Virus record (IMG/VR): IMGVR_UViG_3300027974_002293
Location: 1 to 45,069 of that record
Length of the DNA stretch: 45,069 nt
Direction: 5' to 3' (one strand)
DNA from: a virus
Below, one piece after another: positions 34,443 to 43,344 of this stretch (position 1 is the first letter of the stretch; each line of letters starts with the position of its first letter). The position numbers and the translations under genes are program-made. The notes beneath the pieces were generated by a model. It did not search any database and had not been told where the DNA came from. It saw only the letters and a list, made by a program, of their open reading frames with translations.

Positions 34443-36015
34443 CGTCGTATTCTTCTCTTTTAGATTGCATTACATAATCTAAGCCGAGTTCATTTGCAAA
34501 GTTTTTAAGATCGTCTTCAGAAAATTGATGACCCCAATCATCATCATCAGTATCACTCAATAGTTGTTCGATACTTTTGTCATTTTTGTTGTTTTGTCTA
34601 TGGGATTCTAATTCTTCTTCTTTTGAATCTTCGCTAACTTTCTTTGATGCAGATATATTTTTATTGAGTAAATTACTTACTGACTCTTTAGGCTCAGCTT
34701 TATTTTTATTGAGTTCATTTCTATAATTCTTTGGTTCTTTGCTATCAAGCAGTTGTTCAGCGTATGATTTCTCCATTTCGCCTTTTCTTGAATAAAGACC
34801 ATCTTCGAGTTGTTCTTCTCGAGTAGTCTCAGTATCAGAATCTACATCATTGAGTTTTCTTAATAAAGCCTCAAGATAGTCACTACCGCTTTGCTCTTCT
34901 CTAGGTAATTGAGAATCTATAGTTTTCATAGAATCAGATTGAGCTTGCTTTGGTCTTAGAACAGGTTTACTACCTTGCTGATGGCCATAACTTGACTCTT
35001 TTGTCTCAGAAAGTTGTTTTTCTCTAGAGTCTGATTCGTTATGTTTACCTCTAACTTTATTTGCGCCTCTATCAGAATTCTCAAATCTTGCTTCAAAACC
35101 AACTTCACCGTCAGTCAGTTTTTTAGATCTTTCACCTTCAGCAAGATTAAGTAAATTGGCTTCATTATCAGGATGCCTATGGACATCAAGTTTGCCCATA
35201 ACTTGATCATGTGATTGGAAAGCTGTTTTCATCCAGTCAGCATATGCACAAGTCACAGTTCCATCTTTACCAATTCTTGAGTCAATGCAGTTTTCTCTAC
35301 ACTTAGAAATCTCCATTGGTACAGGGCCTTTACCTTGAAGTTTTCCTTTAGGGCATAAAAGATAAGGCTCATTGTCTTGTGTTGATAATGTAGTGTATGC
35401 AACTCTTTTCATTTCAGATGGAGTTATGCTTGAAAATGTCTGTTTTACTTTTTCGGCAACTTCTGATACGGCTTCTTTGTTGCCAGAAAGAACTAAAGTT
35501 CTTGCTTTATCTAAAAATGATTTAGAAATAACATTATCAGCAAATCTATACAAATTATCTAAAGAATTAATGGACTCAATCTGCCAATATCCAGTAGATT
35601 TGTCTTCTTTTTTGTATGCAACTCTTTCAAATTTAACAGCAGAGGATTCTTTGTTTAAAAAACTTTGAAGAGACACGTATGCATATCTTAGAAGATTTCT
35701 TTGTTGTGCTAATTTGATATTATTTAATGTTTTGTATGCGCTATGAACTTTTGATGCTGGTAAAGCAACAATAATTTCAGGTCCACCCATTGACTTAAAG
35801 CTATTTGTTATAGGATCGTCACCAAAATCATCAGCACTTAAAACATGAAAAGGAGAAGAGTGTGGAATTCTTTCTCCATCACCAACATTTGACAAAGTAT
35901 CTTGGAGCATTTGCAACAATCCCATACCGCCAATCTTGGAATTCCCCAAAATTTTCTCAACTTTGTTTGGATCGTGTGTTTCATACTTAGTAGTGATTTT
36001 GTATCCGTGTTCCAT
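34432..36015 (-). CDS. Head-region protein with Cys cluster and repeat-bearing tail (527 aa)
   Basis: Two parts. The N-terminal ~310 residues look folded, with helices around 90-125 and a Cys cluster (C221, C239, C243, C256) likely to bind zinc, followed by WMKTAFQSH. The C-terminal ~215 residues are charged and disordered, holding four copies of a [S/D]-[I/V/Y]-x-x-LL motif (YLEALL, YAEQLL, VSNLL, IEQLL). This resembles an array of docking peptides. Function unknown; position between unknown head genes and the portal suggests head assembly. The stop is TAG, inside the next gene's start region. Confidence 0.55.
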   Translation of the reverse strand: MEHGYKITTKYETHDPNKVEKILGNSKIGGMGLLQMLQDTLSNVGDGERIPHSSPFHVLSADDFGDDPITNSFKSMGGPEIIVALPASKVHSAYKTLNNIKLAQQRNLLRYAYVSLQSFLNKESSAVKFERVAYKKEDKSTGYWQIESINSLDNLYRFADNVISKSFLDKARTLVLSGNKEAVSEVAEKVKQTFSSITPSEMKRVAYTTLSTQDNEPYLLCPKGKLQGKGPVPMEISKCRENCIDSRIGKDGTVTCAYADWMKTAFQSHDQVMGKLDVHRHPDNEANLLNLAEGERSKKLTDGEVGFEARFENSDRGANKVRGKHNESDSREKQLSETKESSYGHQQGSKPVLRPKQAQSDSMKTIDSQLPREEQSGSDYLEALLRKLNDVDSDTETTREEQLEDGLYSRKGEMEKSYAEQLLDSKEPKNYRNELNKNKAEPKESVSNLLNKNISASKKVSEDSKEEELESHRQNNKNDKSIEQLLSDTDDDDWGHQFSEDDLKNFANELGLDYVMQSKREEYDDVV

Positions 36016-36017
36016 AA

Positions 36018-36884
36018 TTAATTTCCTAACCCAAGCATTGACAATTCTTCTTTATCAAATCCTCTGTCAGTTAATGCTTTTTTGATTTCTGCCAATTCTT
36101 CTTTAGCACCCTTTTTATTTGCTGGATCCTTGAAATCACCTTGAGGAGTTGACTTACTGTAATCAAGTAAATCCATCAAGAAACAAGCTCTTAAAATTAA
36201 TTCTGAAGTAGATCTTTTGTGGAAATTTGGAGATTCGTCATAATTCAAAGATGCAGTTTTGACAGCTTCTTTTTTTGAATCTTCTTTTTCGTCTTTATCG
36301 TCATCTTTTTTTAGTTTCCTGTTATAATCTTTGACGATATCTACCGCACGTTCAATTGTTTCTTTATTCCAATACTTAAGCTTGGCAATATATCTTACAA
36401 TATCGTTTTTCTCTACACCGTGATCTAGAAGTTTTCCAACCTTGCCCATCAAAACTCTGAATGGATTTCCACGAGTTTTTTTCTTTTTCTTTTGTGCTGC
36501 TCTTGAATTATTGTACACTTTGTCTTCCTTCTTAGATGTGATATAGAGTTCATATATTTCTCTACCAATATCTTGATAAGTAGGGTCCAATTCACCTGTA
36601 AGTGGGTCTTTAGTTCTAGTTCTTCCACTATTAGAATGCATTAATGCTTTAGATAATTTATCAAGTTTATGTTTAAGATTTTCATCAACAATTCTTACGC
36701 TTACATTTGCAACTTGATCTGCCATTACTTGAAAATCGTCTTTACATGCTAATACTTCTTGCAGTAAAGTTTGCAATTCTGATTCTGTAACGCCTTCAAT
36801 TTGTTCCCCTCCAAGTGGAATATTATTGATTCCATTTGCAGGATTTGATGCTAATGCCGGTCCTTCAGAATTGTTTGGTTCCAT
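36018..36884 (-). CDS. Head-region helical protein of unknown function (288 aa)
   Basis: Hydrophilic, largely helical, Lys/Asp/Glu-rich. A basic stretch (KKKKKTRGNPFRVLMGKV, ~133-150) could touch nucleic acid. A VKTASLNYDE motif near residue 210 is shared with other head proteins here. The C-terminal helix pair KEELAEIKKALTDRGFDKEE resembles small structural helical hairpins. Starts 2 bp after the upstream stop. I do not recognise a family; head assembly is inferred only from the operon. Confidence 0.5.
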   Translation of the reverse strand: MEPNNSEGPALASNPANGINNIPLGGEQIEGVTESELQTLLQEVLACKDDFQVMADQVANVSVRIVDENLKHKLDKLSKALMHSNSGRTRTKDPLTGELDPTYQDIGREIYELYITSKKEDKVYNNSRAAQKKKKKTRGNPFRVLMGKVGKLLDHGVEKNDIVRYIAKLKYWNKETIERAVDIVKDYNRKLKKDDDKDEKEDSKKEAVKTASLNYDESPNFHKRSTSELILRACFLMDLLDYSKSTPQGDFKDPANKKGAKEELAEIKKALTDRGFDKEELSMLGLGN

Positions 36885-36886
36885 TT

Positions 36887-37693
36887 TTATCTTAAGTCTA
36901 AATCAATATTGTTGTAAATGTCAGAAACAGTTTGCGCTCTATTTTTAGATTTTTCTATCATTTGATCTTGAAAATTCTTTTGTATGGAGAGTCTTTCATT
37001 TCTAACACGGTCTTGGTTAGCAATACGCATACTTTCTCTTTGGTCTAAACTTTCAGGATCAATCATTCCAAATGTTGAGTTGAATTCATTATCTGATGAA
37101 GTTCTCAAAATAGAATGAGCTCTGGAATTAACAACATTTGCTTTCTTAATTTTGTTAATGTTTTTCTCTTCCCAAGATTGATGCCTAGATGCTTTAGCTT
37201 CTCTCAATCTTTGTTGTTCTACAACTGCTTGTTCAGTTGTTGATTCTTGGGAATTCAAAAATTCTTTTGAAATTGAAATCATATCAGGATTGAAAATATT
37301 AGAAGATCCTCTGAGCATACAATCCATATATTCCTCAGATGAATATGCCTTCAAACCACTTGTTGTAGTTCTTGCACTTTCACCGTCATCATAAAAAGAA
37401 CCTGATCTCTTAATAGCAGAAAAATCTTGTGCTAAAAGTCTATCTTCTACAGTTTCTTGTCTTAAGTCATTGTAAAGAGATGGGCCGGAAATTTTTTCCC
37501 ATGATTTGCTGAAAGAATTAGCTTCTTTAGTAAATCCTATGTTTTGCTTAGAAATTTTCATTCTATTTTCAGCAGAATTCATTCTCAATTCAGCATATGG
37601 GTCTTCTTCAACTTCAACTTGAGCACCAACAAATTTTTTCTCTAAAAAACTTGGTATATTTTCAATTTCTGATACTTTTTTAAATCTACTCAT
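36887..37693 (-). CDS. Head-region helical protein of unknown function (268 aa)
   Basis: Good Shine-Dalgarno (AAGGATG). Charged, mostly helical and low in Cys. The C-terminal region RESMRIANQDRVRNERLSIQ could form a coiled coil. A HSILRTSSDNEF segment resembles the KTAS-type motif in neighbouring proteins. No membrane segment or catalytic motif. Probably virion or prohead associated by position; function unknown. Confidence 0.5.
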   Translation of the reverse strand: MSRFKKVSEIENIPSFLEKKFVGAQVEVEEDPYAELRMNSAENRMKISKQNIGFTKEANSFSKSWEKISGPSLYNDLRQETVEDRLLAQDFSAIKRSGSFYDDGESARTTTSGLKAYSSEEYMDCMLRGSSNIFNPDMISISKEFLNSQESTTEQAVVEQQRLREAKASRHQSWEEKNINKIKKANVVNSRAHSILRTSSDNEFNSTFGMIDPESLDQRESMRIANQDRVRNERLSIQKNFQDQMIEKSKNRAQTVSDIYNNIDLDLR

Positions 37694-37760
37694 TTTTTCA
37701 TCCTTAATTTATTCAAGAATGTCCCAAGGCCTAAACCTTGGGACTTTTCTTCTTGAGGAA

Positions 37761-38795
37761 TTAATTTTTCTTGTCGTATTTCTTGGTAAATAAGGCGTCG
37801 ATCCAATCTTGGTCGCCATAGCCTAAATCATTTTTCCAATAATCAATGAGTCTTGAATAATCAGCATCAGAAAGTGTTGCTGTCTTAATCATTGATGACG
37901 CTGCAGCAATCTTAGTACTGTGATCGAGCTTTGATGCTAAAACACTTCTGATTTTTGCTGTATTGTCAACCTTTTTAGTAGCAACTTCGCCAATTCTTGC
38001 TTGGATATACTCAACTGGGAAACCCTCTGCAAGAGCCTTTTGTGCAAAAGCTGTTTTCATAGCAGGAGTCATTCCAGAATTTTGAGTCTTTCTAGATGCA
38101 GTCTTAACTGGTTGTGGTTGAACTGATTGCTCTTCAACACTTTGAACAAGTGCTTCTCTGTAAGCTCTTCTTTGTGCTAATCTAACAGACTTTTCTTTTT
38201 CAGAAGCAATTCTTGTTTCAATTTGTGAAGCAAGTCTGATTCTTCTGTCGTGTCTAGCAGCAAGAATAGCACTCTTTAAGTGCTCATCGCCAGCAGCTTC
38301 TGCAGCTTCAACTGCTTCTGCGGAAAGTTGTGAAGGATGGTTGAAGACATATGCTTTCTTAACTTTCTCATCTTTCTTAGGACCTTTTCTCTTCATCGGG
38401 CCCTTTGCATGATCTTCGTGATCTTCTTCTTCTTCGTCTTCGTGATCTTCGTCTTCGTGATCTTCAGATTTGTTTTTCTTGCCTTTCTTGTTCTCTTCAA
38501 GCCACTTAGCTAAGCCAGGATTAAGGCCTTTCTTAGCCATTTTGGTTGAATTGTGATACATAGATTCATCTTCCACATCTTCATTTGCGTAAGAAGAACC
38601 AGCTTCTTGTAACATATCAACCTTTTCTTTGCCAATAGAGTCTAAGAGTGCTTTAAGACCTTTATCTTTGTCTTCCTCACCATTTTCAGCAGCTGCTAAT
38701 CTTTGGTTAAAGTTATCCCAGTCAATTCCTTGAAAAACAAGGTCAGAATCAAGAGGGTCTTCTTGATATCTGTTTGGGAAAATTCTATCTGCCAT
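37761..38795 (-). CDS. Acidic/basic head-region protein with His-Glu-Asp repeats (344 aa)
   Basis: Ribosome-binding site GAGGAG. Residues ~110-130 are a run of EDHED repeats, followed by a basic patch (MKRKGPKKDEKVKK). The centre is an Ala/Arg-rich helix (ARHDRRIRLASQIETRIASE) and the C-terminus carries three [K]TA motifs (VKTAS, MKTAF, IKTAT). The composition resembles prohead core or scaffold proteins that are cleaved on maturation. No known domain recognised. Confidence 0.5.
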   Translation of the reverse strand: MADRIFPNRYQEDPLDSDLVFQGIDWDNFNQRLAAAENGEEDKDKGLKALLDSIGKEKVDMLQEAGSSYANEDVEDESMYHNSTKMAKKGLNPGLAKWLEENKKGKKNKSEDHEDEDHEDEEEEDHEDHAKGPMKRKGPKKDEKVKKAYVFNHPSQLSAEAVEAAEAAGDEHLKSAILAARHDRRIRLASQIETRIASEKEKSVRLAQRRAYREALVQSVEEQSVQPQPVKTASRKTQNSGMTPAMKTAFAQKALAEGFPVEYIQARIGEVATKKVDNTAKIRSVLASKLDHSTKIAAASSMIKTATLSDADYSRLIDYWKNDLGYGDQDWIDALFTKKYDKKN

Positions 38796-38844
38796 AATTT
38801 TGTTTTCTCCTCAAGAAAAAATACATTAAAAAAACTTCTTAAAT

Positions 38845-38864
38845 TTAAAGGGTAATTCCTTTAA
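38845..38864 (-). terminator. Weak hairpin downstream of DUF192 gene
   Basis: TTAAAGG and CCTTTAA form a 7-bp stem with a 6-nt loop, followed on the minus strand by a run of seven T about 10 nt on. It lies just after the TAG of the DUF192 gene and before the 344-aa gene. Weak stem, so tentative. Confidence 0.35.
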
Positions 38865-38869
38865 TGCAT

Positions 38870-39253
38870 CTATTTATTTTCTTTATCTAAAATCAGTTTG
38901 TTGCCCTTCATTATAAGCTTATCGCCTATTTTTATACCCAATTTGTCAAAAGTTCCCTTATTTGCTTCTACAACAAAAATAATCTTTGAACTTTCAGGAT
39001 AAACAGATTTAGGATCATCTGCTTCCATATCTTTAATGTCTCGAATTCTGTACTTATCATCTAAAAAAGCTAATGATAATGGAAAACTAACATTTTTATT
39101 CCAAAAAGAGTAACAGTCAGGATAATCAAACTTGAAAACGACAACTTCGAAGTTTTCTAAAGGCTCCGCAAACATTAAGCCTTTTGTTCGTAATTTGTCA
39201 TTATTTGCTAAAAATCTAATTTCAAATTCATCACGGAATTTGTCTTTAGTGAG
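38870..39253 (-). CDS. DUF192 domain coding region lacking a standard start codon
   Basis: The C-terminal 101 residues (from the Met codon at 39175) match DUF192: SFWNKNVSFPLSLAFLD, RDIKDMEADDPKSV, FVVEANKGTFDKLGIKIGD. The family's N-terminal strand and GLM signature lie upstream of that Met: the 26 codons before it encode FEIRFLAN...LRTKGLMF, ideal for the family. They contain no ATG, GTG or TTG and run straight back, in frame, to the TGA that ends the 163-aa gene. Translation may begin at an ATT (39220), arise by UGA readthrough, or yield only a truncated domain from 39175. DUF192 function is unknown; a virion role is not established. Confidence 0.7.
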   Translation of the reverse strand, partial: LTKDKFRDEFEIRFLANNDKLRTKGLMFAEPLENFEVVVFKFDYPDCYSFWNKNVSFPLSLAFLDDKYRIRDIKDMEADDPKSVYPESSKIIFVVEANKGTFDKLGIKIGDKLIMKGNKLILDKENK

Positions 39254-39745
39254 TCAAGAACCAACTTTCTTAAATTTATTAGCAGAAGCCTTTACACTTC
39301 TTGCAGCTTCTAAATCAAATCTATCTTTAGTTCTTTGTTTTCTAAACTCATTGACATTTTCTGTTGAGAGAAAATGATCTCTAAGAGCTAATTTTGCCCT
39401 ATCTGTCAGTTCTACAGATCTGCCATAGCCTGTTATTAATCCAGCTGTTTTCAATGCAAGCAAATCATTATCAGAAATATTGTTTGGAACACTGCAGACT
39501 TTTCCATCTTTGTTTAAGGCCAATTGAGACGCTGCAGTAACAAGTTCGTCAGTAGAAGCATCTATAGTCCTAAGCATATCAATATATCTAGTGCTCAATT
39601 TAGCTGCTTCTGCCTTTTTAGGTTGTTGGGAAACTCCTAATAGTTGAATTTGGATGTCTGATAATCCAAGTCCTTCCATTGATGGGCCGTCAAATAATTC
39701 TGCGTGTAAATCTAAACTATGTACTGGTTTAATTGGTATTGGCAT
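39254..39745 (-). CDS. Winged-helix-like head-region protein (163 aa)
   Basis: ATG at 39745 follows AAGGAGA and begins MPIPIKPVHSLDLHAEL; a longer start would overlap the previous gene. The middle has a helix-turn-helix/winged-helix-like arrangement (DLLALKTAGLITGYG then VELTDRAKLALRDHFL). The basic C-terminus ends VKASANKFKKVGS. Ends at TGA 39254-39256 in the same frame as the DUF192 region downstream. Function unknown. Confidence 0.55.
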   Translation of the reverse strand: MPIPIKPVHSLDLHAELFDGPSMEGLGLSDIQIQLLGVSQQPKKAEAAKLSTRYIDMLRTIDASTDELVTAASQLALNKDGKVCSVPNNISDNDLLALKTAGLITGYGRSVELTDRAKLALRDHFLSTENVNEFRKQRTKDRFDLEAARSVKASANKFKKVGS

Positions 39746-39755
39746 AATAATCTCC

Positions 39756-40196
39756 TTATCTGTTTGGTAATCTATTTTTCCAAGCATTGCCTTCGTCTAC
39801 ATTTTTCTGATATGTTTCTTCCCAAGTAAAAGATAAAGTATCTCCCGCCATAGATGGGCTTGATGCTAAATTTCCTGGATCGATATATGCTGGACCTGGA
39901 ACACTATCTGGGCCGTGCAATAAGCCTTCAATGTTTGGACCATCTTGCTCTCCACCCAAATCAAAATAATCTCTAACAAATCTATTGGGTTTTATCTTTT
40001 GTCTAAAGTAGTCATTTTCTTTATATTCATCTTCAATTTCTTCATATTCAACAAAATGAACGTGTGGCACCTTAGTTACCGACTGTTGAGGATAGTATTG
40101 AGCAAATTTGTTGAATAATTTGTCAGACTGAGCGAATTTGCCTGATGAATCTAATTTTTCACAAAGGTCCAGCAAAAGTAAAATTTGTTTATTCAT
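39756..40196 (-). CDS. Small head-region protein of unknown function (146 aa)
   Basis: ATG at 40196 (MNKQILLLLDLCEKL) is preferred; the longer frame runs into the previous gene. The N-terminal helix pair LLLDLCEKLDSSGKFAQSD and KLFNKFAQYY looks like a helical hairpin of the kind seen in structural proteins. The rest is acidic and extended, with Gly/Pro (LHGPDSVPGPAYIDPGN). A TAA...ATG junction couples it to the upstream 329-aa gene. Function unknown. Confidence 0.5.
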   Translation of the reverse strand: MNKQILLLLDLCEKLDSSGKFAQSDKLFNKFAQYYPQQSVTKVPHVHFVEYEEIEDEYKENDYFRQKIKPNRFVRDYFDLGGEQDGPNIEGLLHGPDSVPGPAYIDPGNLASSPSMAGDTLSFTWEETYQKNVDEGNAWKNRLPNR

Positions 40197-40197
40197 T

Positions 40198-41187
40198 TTA
40201 AAATGTTGGTCCCATAAATCCACTTAATAATGTGTCATATTGCTCTTCGACACTTGCATCTTCAGTTGGTGTTGGTTTTACAAAATTAAAATAAGAAGAA
40301 GGCATTTTTGGTTGACGTATATTACTTTCAATAGATTGGAATGGGTCTATTTGTTTTAATTCTGCACTTTCTTCACCAGTAAACTTTCTAGGAGTTAAAT
40401 TGACATTTGCATCAGGATTTGGATAAGTCAATAAGGTGTCTTTCAATTGGTATTCTTGATAACCGTCTTGATCTGGTGTATTGACATTTATCAAATCATC
40501 AAAGTATTGTTCTAAATCAGATCCGTGTTCTAACAATGGGGTTTTACCTAACGGTTCATTACTGATTTGTTCTACATCATATCTATTTCTTGGCTCAGCA
40601 TATTCTTCAGTAATTCTATTTCTTCTTTTGATTTGATAGTCTTCTGCTACACGGTTTATGTCATTTTCTGAAATTGCAAAGTGAATTCTTGATGGTTTGT
40701 CTGGATCTTTGTATTCTTCTCCCATAAACTTATAATCTTTTTTGTATTTATGCCTGTCTTCTAAAGACTGTTCCATAGTCATAAGATGCTCAGGTTTAGC
40801 ATTAAAATTTTGTTTTATGTACTGGGGAGAGTTTTTATGTAAATCGTTAGCTGCATTTTCTAAAGACTGTTTGTAATTATGAAGTTGAGCACGAAGTTTA
40901 GCTCTCATTCTTTCTTCAGGGGTTAAATTGTATGGAATTGATTCTTCGTAATGTTTATGTTGTGGAGTAAGACGGCTTTCGATATTTGCATCTCTGCCAT
41001 CAAATTCCATATGGGTTTTACGGAGCAACTTATCAAAATTTGCGTCTTCATCGACATACAAATTTATCTCATGTCCGCCTCTATTGTTACCACCCTTACC
41101 AATAGGACTTTTTCCAGGCATGAATGGAGACACTTGTCCGCCGCCACCAACGCCTCCAAATTGTGCTATACGAATATTTTCAGACAT
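40198..41187 (-). CDS. Hydrophilic head-region protein of unknown function (329 aa)
   Basis: First gene after the terminase. The N-terminal Gly-rich stretch (FGGVGGGGQVSPFMPGKS) is followed by long charged regions rich in Glu, Asn, Arg and Tyr, largely disordered or extended. A C-terminal EEQYDTLLSG is similar to the LL motifs of the 527-aa protein. Probably a virion-associated or head-completion protein by position. A GTATAAAGGATTATAAA sequence 24-39 nt upstream could be a promoter with a normal leader. Confidence 0.5.
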   Translation of the reverse strand: MSENIRIAQFGGVGGGGQVSPFMPGKSPIGKGGNNRGGHEINLYVDEDANFDKLLRKTHMEFDGRDANIESRLTPQHKHYEESIPYNLTPEERMRAKLRAQLHNYKQSLENAANDLHKNSPQYIKQNFNAKPEHLMTMEQSLEDRHKYKKDYKFMGEEYKDPDKPSRIHFAISENDINRVAEDYQIKRRNRITEEYAEPRNRYDVEQISNEPLGKTPLLEHGSDLEQYFDDLINVNTPDQDGYQEYQLKDTLLTYPNPDANVNLTPRKFTGEESAELKQIDPFQSIESNIRQPKMPSSYFNFVKPTPTEDASVEEQYDTLLSGFMGPTF

Positions 41188-41232
41188 AATGATTTTTTCT
41201 TATTTTAAAATTTATAATCCTTTATACTTTAA

Positions 41233-43344
41233 TCATCTTCTGTTCAAATTGACCATTTTTGATTTAGGCAATCTTGCGATAATTTTAGAAGTAAGACATT
41301 CAAAAGAAACTGCGGCAACACAGTCACATATGTCGTCTTTGTAACCAGACAATGCTTCGATATAGTATCTTTTGCCTTTCCATTTTTTTTGCAAGAATAA
41401 AAACTGAGTTTTTGCTTCTTGAACTTCATTTAGTGGTTGTAGTGTATTGTGCATATCTGCGTAACTACCACCTGATAAATCATAGACATCAATCCTGTCA
41501 TCTCTAATTAATTGAGCTAATTCTGTATAGATTTTTTCTTTATATTCTTTATTAAATTGTCTCTCTATAATTGGAACGCCATAACTTTGAAGCTTTATAA
41601 CTGATGATTGTGAATTCCAGTGATCAATTGAAACTTGCTTAAATCTAAATCTACGATGTAAATCAATTACATAGTCTTCAACTTCTTTTTCTTTGACAGG
41701 TTGATTTCTTGTAAGAGGATTCCAAAAATGGATATGATCTATGACAACTCTCTTAAGAGGTGTATGGTCAGGCCCAATAGTCCCATACATTGTCTCTGTA
41801 TGAGCAATGACAAGAGCATAATAGTCAGATGTTCTCGCAGGGTCAATATGGCAAAAATATTCGAAAAGACCGTCTGGCATTTCTTTTCTTTTAACCATAT
41901 TTTGACTTTTGAACATTTTATCTATATCTTCGGACATAAACATAGGGTCTGATGATGAAGCACCAAACTCAGCTCCATATTGCATTTGAAATTCTTGTGG
42001 GTCTTTTCTCTTTTGCCCATCAAGCCATTCTTTATCAATGTTTGGATTAGTAAGCCAAGTAGGAAGTCTCATCACAAGAGTTGTTGGATCTTCCTGTCTA
42101 TTTTCATGCAAGTCATATAGCAATCCAATAGGGCCTTTGGGGTTGGAAAGAAGCATCATTTTGCCATCTTTACCAAATGTAGCTAGTGATGGCTTCAAAT
42201 CATCATAAAGACCGTAGTCAACGCCAGAATCTGGATTATCTCCTGCCATGGCTGCAACTTCGTCCATAATAATAGACCAACAAGTAAGACCAACAAGACC
42301 TGAAGCATTACTACTACCACATCTTAGGACTAATGATCCAGCAAAAGGATTGATTTTATCTTCTGCTCTTCTGACATTTTCTTCCCTATCGTGTTCAGTA
42401 TAAAACCTCATTTCAAGTTCAGTATCTTTACCTATATATGGAGCAAAAAATGGAGAAGCCAGAACTGTCTGTTTGATTTTTGAGAAGATTGCTTTTTTAG
42501 CCTGTTCTTCATTTCTAGCAACGTTCAAGAGTACAATCTCATCAAATTCCATTAGTCCATATCTTGCTTGTGGATGACCCATAGATATTAAACGATATAA
42601 TTCATAAAGAGCCATAGCAGATACAAGGAACGATTTGCCAGAACGTCTCCCCAGTACTAAGACTAATTCTTCAAACTTGTATCTTTTTGTGCATTTTTCT
42701 TGAACTTGCATCCTTAGTTTTGGATCAAATTCCTCAGAATACAATAAATCGTTTTCTGTTTGAAACCCATCTATTATTGGCCTTGATTCTAATACTTCTA
42801 CCTGTCTTTCAGCATCTGGATTAGTTGCTTCTTGACGAGCATATCTATATCTTTCATCTCTTACGTTACTGTCAAGCCTAGAACACTGTAAACAAGGCGA
42901 ATTTACAACGTTAAAAATAGTTTTAAATTGCTTTTCTTGTTCTCTAGCTTTAAAGAAAGCAGTTTCATTTTTATGGACATAATTCCATACGCAACCATTA
43001 CATCCAGAATCTGATTTATCATCTAAAATTGTAAGACTGGTATTTCCTTCCTGACCCATATAAAAACATTTCAAAATTAATTTTTGCCAAGGATAAGGCC
43101 TTAAATTACAAAAATACGGATGCTCAATAAATGTAATAATGTCTACAATTTGGTCAGGATTGAATCTATCTTTTGCAGGTTTGGCAGGAGGTGCAACTTC
43201 TTGTCTTCTTGCTGGAACAATTTCATCAGCAAAATCATTTGCATATTCAGTATCTTTGAAAAGTTCAGTTACAGAATTGGCTTGTTGTAGAAGCTGACTT
43301 CTAAGTTCATTGGAAGACTTGACTACAGGAGTTGGTTTTCTCAT
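41233..43344 (-). CDS. Terminase large subunit (703 aa)
   Basis: DNA-packaging ATPase/nuclease. ATPase: Walker A GRRSGKS (232-238), Walker B IIMDE (358-362), coupling motif LLSN (398-401). RNase H-like nuclease: HIDPARTSDYYALV (D501), VSIDHWN (D574) and DDICDCVAA (D674) give the three acidic metal ligands. The N-terminal domain holds a CxxC...CxxC pair (C115, C118, C151, C154) that could bind zinc. It is longer than many terminases (about 450-650 aa). TAATG overlap with the TerS candidate upstream. Works at the portal vertex to fill the head. Confidence 0.92.
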   Translation of the reverse strand: MRKPTPVVKSSNELRSQLLQQANSVTELFKDTEYANDFADEIVPARRQEVAPPAKPAKDRFNPDQIVDIITFIEHPYFCNLRPYPWQKLILKCFYMGQEGNTSLTILDDKSDSGCNGCVWNYVHKNETAFFKAREQEKQFKTIFNVVNSPCLQCSRLDSNVRDERYRYARQEATNPDAERQVEVLESRPIIDGFQTENDLLYSEEFDPKLRMQVQEKCTKRYKFEELVLVLGRRSGKSFLVSAMALYELYRLISMGHPQARYGLMEFDEIVLLNVARNEEQAKKAIFSKIKQTVLASPFFAPYIGKDTELEMRFYTEHDREENVRRAEDKINPFAGSLVLRCGSSNASGLVGLTCWSIIMDEVAAMAGDNPDSGVDYGLYDDLKPSLATFGKDGKMMLLSNPKGPIGLLYDLHENRQEDPTTLVMRLPTWLTNPNIDKEWLDGQKRKDPQEFQMQYGAEFGASSSDPMFMSEDIDKMFKSQNMVKRKEMPDGLFEYFCHIDPARTSDYYALVIAHTETMYGTIGPDHTPLKRVVIDHIHFWNPLTRNQPVKEKEVEDYVIDLHRRFRFKQVSIDHWNSQSSVIKLQSYGVPIIERQFNKEYKEKIYTELAQLIRDDRIDVYDLSGGSYADMHNTLQPLNEVQEAKTQFLFLQKKWKGKRYYIEALSGYKDDICDCVAAVSFECLTSKIIARLPKSKMVNLNRR

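Noticed and set aside
39256-39745. TGA reassigned as an amino acid in this phage
   Set aside because: TGA ends several other genes in exact overlap with the next start (for example at 3827-3829 and 5564-5566), so it is a real stop in general.
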